DNA from: Rhodovastum atsumiense
GTDB taxonomy: Bacteria > Pseudomonadota > Alphaproteobacteria > Acetobacterales > Acetobacteraceae
NCBI GenBank assembly: GCA_026225115.1
Contig: JAMFSE010000073.1
Location: 1 to 36,711, forward strand
Reading direction: 5' to 3'
Length of the DNA: 36,711 bases
This document shows, in pieces, positions 33,391 to 36,711 of this stretch. How positions within the stretch are numbered: the stretch's first letter is position 1; each line of letters starts with the position of its first letter. A program made the position numbers and the translations under genes. The notes under the pieces are model-generated. The model searched no databases, was not told where the DNA came from, and was given only the letters and a program-made list of their open reading frames with translations.

Positions 33391-34185
33391 TCAGGTGACG
33401 TTGATAAAGGACGGCCGCCAGGCCAGCGCGAAGCGCTCGAGTGTGCGGACGATGAAATCTGTGGTCAGGCCAAGCACCGAATAGATCAGCAGGCAGACCA
33501 CGATGATATCGGTTCGCATGTAGTCCCGCGCATTATTGATCAGATAGCCGATGCCGGCCGTAGCGTTGACCTGCTCGGCTACCACCAGAGAGAGCCAGGA
33601 AATGCCAAGAGCATAGCGCAGTCCAACCAGAAAGGACGGCAATGCGCCCGGTAGGATCACGTGTTTTATCAAGGCCGCGTTGTTCAATCCAAAGCAGTTG
33701 CCGGCTTCGACGAGTTTTTTATCGACGGCACGGATGCCGGAGAACAGATTTAGATAGATCGGAAATGTGCCGCCCAGGGCGATCAGCGCGATTTTCGGGG
33801 TTTCACCAATGCCGAACCACAAAATAAACAAGGGCACCAATGCGAGAAATGGCATGGTCCGCAGCATTTGCATGGGCGCGTCCACCGCCATTTCGCCGGT
33901 CCGCGACAGCCCGGCGATCAATGCCAGCGAGCTGCCGGTGACGATGGCGATGGAAAGCCCGGTCAGTACCCGGCCGAGTGACACCAGGAGATTGGATTCG
34001 AGCTCGCCGGACGCCAGCATGTCCCAGAACGTCCCGGCCACCGCAGAAGGCGCGGCCAGAATTCGCGCCGGTATCAATCCTGCTTTCGACGCGGCTTCCC
34101 ACGCCAGCAACAGCGCAACCGTCGTTGCGAAGCGCTGCGCCCAGACGGGAATGCGGAAGTTCACGGGCTTGATTGTGGCTGACAC
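33391..34185 (-). CDS. ssuC: SsuC-type ABC transporter permease
   Basis: A 264-residue inner-membrane permease for aliphatic sulfonates with about six helices. The binding-protein-dependent transport fold shows the EAA-type loop EAGNCFGLNNAALIKHVILPGALPSFLVGLRYALGISW before the last helices. The GTG at 34185 is preferred because AAGAGG lies six bases upstream; a TTG at 34200 would add five residues. It is the first gene of the ssuCB pair and is divergent from the LysR gene. The likely binding partner is the SsuA-type lipoprotein at 22153-23136. Confidence 0.93.
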   Translation of the reverse strand: MSATIKPVNFRIPVWAQRFATTVALLLAWEAASKAGLIPARILAAPSAVAGTFWDMLASGELESNLLVSLGRVLTGLSIAIVTGSSLALIAGLSRTGEMAVDAPMQMLRTMPFLALVPLFILWFGIGETPKIALIALGGTFPIYLNLFSGIRAVDKKLVEAGNCFGLNNAALIKHVILPGALPSFLVGLRYALGISWLSLVVAEQVNATAGIGYLINNARDYMRTDIIVVCLLIYSVLGLTTDFIVRTLERFALAWRPSFINVT

Positions 34186-34410
34186 GGAACGCCTCTTCAA
34201 ATAGGGATTGTCTTAAAAGACTATAAAACGAGTAGAAAATAAAGAGTAACGTGGGAGAATTAATCGTCAATGTTGTTGCACAGCGATATGTGAGATTTCC
34301 TAATCAGAGCTGCGATGATCTTGGCGCATTGCAAACCACGGCATAATAAACTATCGAACTAATATACTTATTATCGGCGTTTGATCATCAATGACGGAAA
34401 CTCATTCAAC
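34186..34410. promoter_or_regulatory. Divergent ssuC/lysR promoter region with candidate LysR site
   Basis: The gap between ssuC and the regulator holds an interrupted palindrome with arms ATAATAA (34343-34349) and TTATTAT (34368-34374), the size and AT-rich nature expected of a LysR-type autoregulatory site. The 11-mer ATAAACTATCG at 34346-34356, inside the first arm, also occurs at 24689-24699. A second perfect repeat, GTCTT-aa-AAGAC, is at 34210-34221, just upstream of ssuC. Confidence 0.55.
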
Positions 34411-35256
34411 ATGGCGGTAAACCTGCCCATGGAATTGCTGCGCAGTTTCGTTGCCATCAACGAAACAGGCTCGATGGTGCAGGCAACGGAGCGCGTTTTC
34501 GTCACGCAATCCGCGCTCAGTCTGCAGATGCGGCGGCTTGAGGAAATTGTCCGGCAACCCTTATTCAACCGGCAAGGCCGCAGATTGCGTCTGGCGCCGG
34601 CTGGTGAGCATCTGCTCAGCACGGCCCGGCAAATCCTTGAGATGAACGATCGCGTTTTTTCCAGCCTGCAAGGACAGGCATTGTCGGGCAATATTCGCAT
34701 CGGCTTCAATCAGGATTTTGCCGAGACATTTCTGCCGGGTGTGCTGAACGATTTTGTGATCACGCATCCGCTTATCCAGCTGCAGGCGAGGGTTGGGGGA
34801 TCGCAGGAATTGCTGGATGCCCTGAAGGCCGGACAGATTGACGTCGTATCCTGCGTGCGTCCGGAAACCGAGCCGAACAATATCAAAACAACACCGATGC
34901 GTTGGATCGGCCAGCATCATCTGCTGGAGCGCGATGTCTTGCCGTTAGCGCTGCTGGAGGAGCCCTGCCTGTTTCGCGCCACGGCGTTGCGCTTGCTGGA
35001 AGAAGCGAGGCGGCCGTTTCGTATTGTGGTGGAAACCGCCAGCCTATCGGTGGTGCGTGCGGCGGTGCAGGCCGGCCTTGCCATCACCTGCCGCAACCAG
35101 CTTTTTATTGAATCCGGGTTGATGCCGGTTTTGCCGGAAGTCGGGTTGCCGGCGCTGCCGCGCCACGGCTATGCGCTGTTCACCGCCGAGCAGCCAACGC
35201 CCGCGGCTTTGCGCCTGGCGGATCTGGTTCGCCAATCCGTCTCGAAACTTGAATGA
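34411..35256 (+). CDS. LysR-type transcriptional regulator
   Basis: A 281-residue LysR-family regulator. The N-terminal winged helix-turn-helix reads LPMELLRSFVAINETGSMVQATERVFVTQSALSLQMRRLE with LFNRQGRRLRLAPAGEHLL after it, and a periplasmic-binding-protein-like effector domain starts near SGNIRIGFNQDF. The ATG at 34411 is used; an internal ATG at 34429 and a TTG at 34381 are alternatives. It is divergent from ssuC and 13 bp before a cupin gene. By analogy with CysB/Cbl regulators it may sense sulfur supply, but the effector domain gives no direct clue. Confidence 0.92.
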   Translation: MAVNLPMELLRSFVAINETGSMVQATERVFVTQSALSLQMRRLEEIVRQPLFNRQGRRLRLAPAGEHLLSTARQILEMNDRVFSSLQGQALSGNIRIGFNQDFAETFLPGVLNDFVITHPLIQLQARVGGSQELLDALKAGQIDVVSCVRPETEPNNIKTTPMRWIGQHHLLERDVLPLALLEEPCLFRATALRLLEEARRPFRIVVETASLSVVRAAVQAGLAITCRNQLFIESGLMPVLPEVGLPALPRHGYALFTAEQPTPAALRLADLVRQSVSKLE

Positions 35257-35269
35257 AAGAAGATCTTTG

Positions 35270-35752
35270 ATGAGTAGCTCCGAAGGCACAGATGATTGGA
35301 AACATGGCGGCGTACGCGTCATCCCTGCCGATCAACTCGACGATAACACCGCCCAGACTGCCGGAATGAGCCGGGCCGCGGCAATCAATTTTGCGCGTGT
35401 CGGCGCGCAAAAAATCTGGGCTGGTACCGTTACCATTCACCCAAACGCCAAAACCGGCGCGCATCATCACGGTCATGTCGAAAGCGTGATTTATGTCGTC
35501 AAGGGCCGTGCCCGCATGCGTTGGGGCGCGGCGCTGGAGTATACCGCGGAGGCCGGACCCGGCGATTTCATCTACGTACCGCCTTACGTGCCGCATCAGG
35601 AGATCAATGCGTTGGAAGGTGAGGATCTGGAATGCGTGCTGGTTCGCAGCGATCAGGAGCCGGTTGTCGTGAATTTGGATATCACGCCGGCGGAAGCGCC
35701 GGAATCCGTATTCTGGGTAGATCACGGCCATCCGCATCCGCATAAAGCGTAA
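35270..35752 (+). CDS. Cupin-domain protein
   Basis: A 160-residue single-domain cupin, a small beta barrel that usually binds a metal. The first motif is GAHHHGHVESVIYVVKGRARMRWG with the His/His/Glu pattern, and the second is PGDFIYVPPYVPHQEIN with the fourth His. The C-terminus is His-rich (DHGHPHPHKA), which may add metal affinity. A weak A/G-rich ribosome site precedes the ATG, 13 bp after the LysR stop, so the two are probably one transcript. Possible roles are dioxygenase, isomerase or sensor protein; none can be selected. Cupins beside sulfur-scavenging regulators suggest a link to that pathway. Confidence 0.87.
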   Translation: MSSSEGTDDWKHGGVRVIPADQLDDNTAQTAGMSRAAAINFARVGAQKIWAGTVTIHPNAKTGAHHHGHVESVIYVVKGRARMRWGAALEYTAEAGPGDFIYVPPYVPHQEINALEGEDLECVLVRSDQEPVVVNLDITPAEAPESVFWVDHGHPHPHKA

Positions 35753-35878
35753 ACACATGCCGAAGGGTCGCGCGGCGGAAGCGGCTTCGCACTGAGCAGA
35801 CGGCCCTGTTCCACCGGCATCGCGTCGGTCCATATGTGACTTGCGCCTATTATGCGCTTATGCGACGGAACAGACTCC

Positions 35879-36711
35879 ATGATCACCGCCCGCTTGCCGT
35901 ATTTACCGCCCGAGGCGGCCCTGGCGGCTTTTGCGTCGGCAACGGGTCTGGTGTTTCTCGATAGTGCGACGAAAGGGGACGCCCGGTCGCGCTTAAGCTA
36001 CCTCTGTCTTTCGCCGATCGCCGAAGTCTCGCTGACGGAGAATCCGTTCGGGGTTTTACGGCGCTGGATGGACGAACACCGACCGGTGGCGAGGCCGGCG
36101 GAATGGCCGTTCCCCTTTGCAGGCGGCGCCGTGGGTTGGATTGGATATGATCTTGCACGTGGCGCCGCCGGGGTCGCGAGCCGGTTTCCGCCGGTGCCGG
36201 GTTTGCCGGGCGGATGGTTCGGCCTCTACACGACGATCCTTGGCTTCGACATTGATCGCGAGGAAGTGTTCTATCTTGGCCCCGCCGAAGGGCTGCAAGA
36301 TATCAAAGCCCGGCTCGGCGCCGCATCGCCTTTGCCGGCTGTGCCCCGGATATTCTGGGAACAGGAAATGCCGTTCCCCAGCTACCAAGAGCGCCACCAG
36401 CGGCTGCGGATTTATATTGCGGCCGGAGACATCTACCAGGCCAATCTTACGATGCGATTCAGCGCGCCAGTTCCGGCTGGGCTTAGCCTGCCGGCCTTGC
36501 ATGCTGGCCTGCGCCGCCTGAGCCCGGCGCCGTTTTCAGCCTGCTTACAGGCCGAAAATTTTGGCCTGGTCTGCGCCTCTCCCGAGCGGTTCCTGCGGCT
36601 TTTCCCGGATGGCGCGGTGGAAGCCCGGCCGATCAAAGGCACTGCCGCCCGGCGCCCGGACCCTGTGGCTGACCAGCAGGCCGCCGCCGCGCTGCAGGCT
36701 GACCCTAAGGA
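35879..36711 (+). CDS. pabB: Aminodeoxychorismate synthase component I, 5' part (runs out of window)
   Basis: An open frame from the ATG at 35879 to the window end encodes the first ~277 residues of a chorismate-binding enzyme. PabB adds ammonia to chorismate to give 4-amino-4-deoxychorismate in folate synthesis. The N-terminal domain has GGAVGWIGYDLARG, and the start of the catalytic domain shows RIYIAAGDIYQANLTMRFSA, LVCASPERFLRL and EARPIKGTAARRPDP. The Lys in PIKGT favours PabB over anthranilate synthase TrpE. The start is preceded by a weak GGAAC. The gene is cut by the right edge, so a possible fused PabC-like lyase domain cannot be judged. It appears unrelated to the sulfur genes. Confidence 0.9.
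   Translation, partial: MITARLPYLPPEAALAAFASATGLVFLDSATKGDARSRLSYLCLSPIAEVSLTENPFGVLRRWMDEHRPVARPAEWPFPFAGGAVGWIGYDLARGAAGVASRFPPVPGLPGGWFGLYTTILGFDIDREEVFYLGPAEGLQDIKARLGAASPLPAVPRIFWEQEMPFPSYQERHQRLRIYIAAGDIYQANLTMRFSAPVPAGLSLPALHAGLRRLSPAPFSACLQAENFGLVCASPERFLRLFPDGAVEARPIKGTAARRPDPVADQQAAAALQADPK

Noticed and set aside
35753-35878. Possible fragment of a minus-strand gene upstream of pabB (frame starting MPVEQGRLLSAKPLPPRDPS)
   Set aside because: Composition looks protein-like for about 25 codons, but no family could be recognised and there is no continuation, so it is not called.
1-36711. tRNA, rRNA, CRISPR, insertion sequence or phage genes
   Set aside because: None recognised on either strand; the inverted RND ends and the ssuD remnant are explained without a visible transposase.

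Overview
The window looks like chromosomal DNA of a high-GC alphaproteobacterium, most likely of the acetic-acid-bacteria family (Acetobacteraceae). That placement is inference from the GC-rich genes, AT-rich gaps, the style of the encoded proteins and a hairpin cluster near 32.4-32.5 kb that resembles repeats I associate with that family. No rRNA, tRNA, CRISPR array, insertion sequence or phage gene was recognised.

Left third (1-17.6 kb): an orphan natural-product locus. A minus-strand operon reads MbtH-like protein, a single-module NRPS (C-A-T-C, pocket residues pointing to glycine), a GT1-type glycosyltransferase, an Sfp-type phosphopantetheinyl transferase, then a complete tripartite RND pump (adaptor, inner-membrane transporter, outer-membrane lipoprotein) and an isoprenylcysteine-methyltransferase-like membrane protein. 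Most junctions overlap or are only a few bases apart. A penicillin-acylase/PvdQ-type Ntn hydrolase is divergently transcribed across a 591-bp AT-rich control region. Read together, the genes could make, glycosylate, export and possibly deacylate a small acyl-glycine-type metabolite. A second RND gene, cut by the left window edge, ends in inverted orientation 3.6 kb from the first, and their 3' ends are nearly identical. A nitronate-monooxygenase-like gene sits between them.

Right half (17.8-35.8 kb): an organosulfur-scavenging region. It holds two NtaA/DszA-type flavin monooxygenases, an intact SsuD-like monooxygenase and the C-terminal fragment of another, a TauD-type dioxygenase, a Blh/ETHE1-type persulfide dioxygenase, a peroxiredoxin-like protein, an SsuA-type binding lipoprotein, SsuB and SsuC, a LysR regulator and a cupin. 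Embedded in it is a dedicated outer-membrane energising system, tonB-exbB-exbD1-exbD2, a TPR protein and a TonB-dependent receptor directly followed by ssuD. The proposed flow is: receptor takes a sulfonate, sulfone or sulfate ester across the outer membrane; SsuABC takes it across the inner membrane; the monooxygenases or TauD release sulfite; persulfide dioxygenase and the peroxiredoxin-like protein handle sulfane sulfur and oxidants. Substrates are not determined by the sequence.

Right edge (35.9 kb on): the 5' part of an aminodeoxychorismate synthase component I (pabB) gene that runs out of the window.
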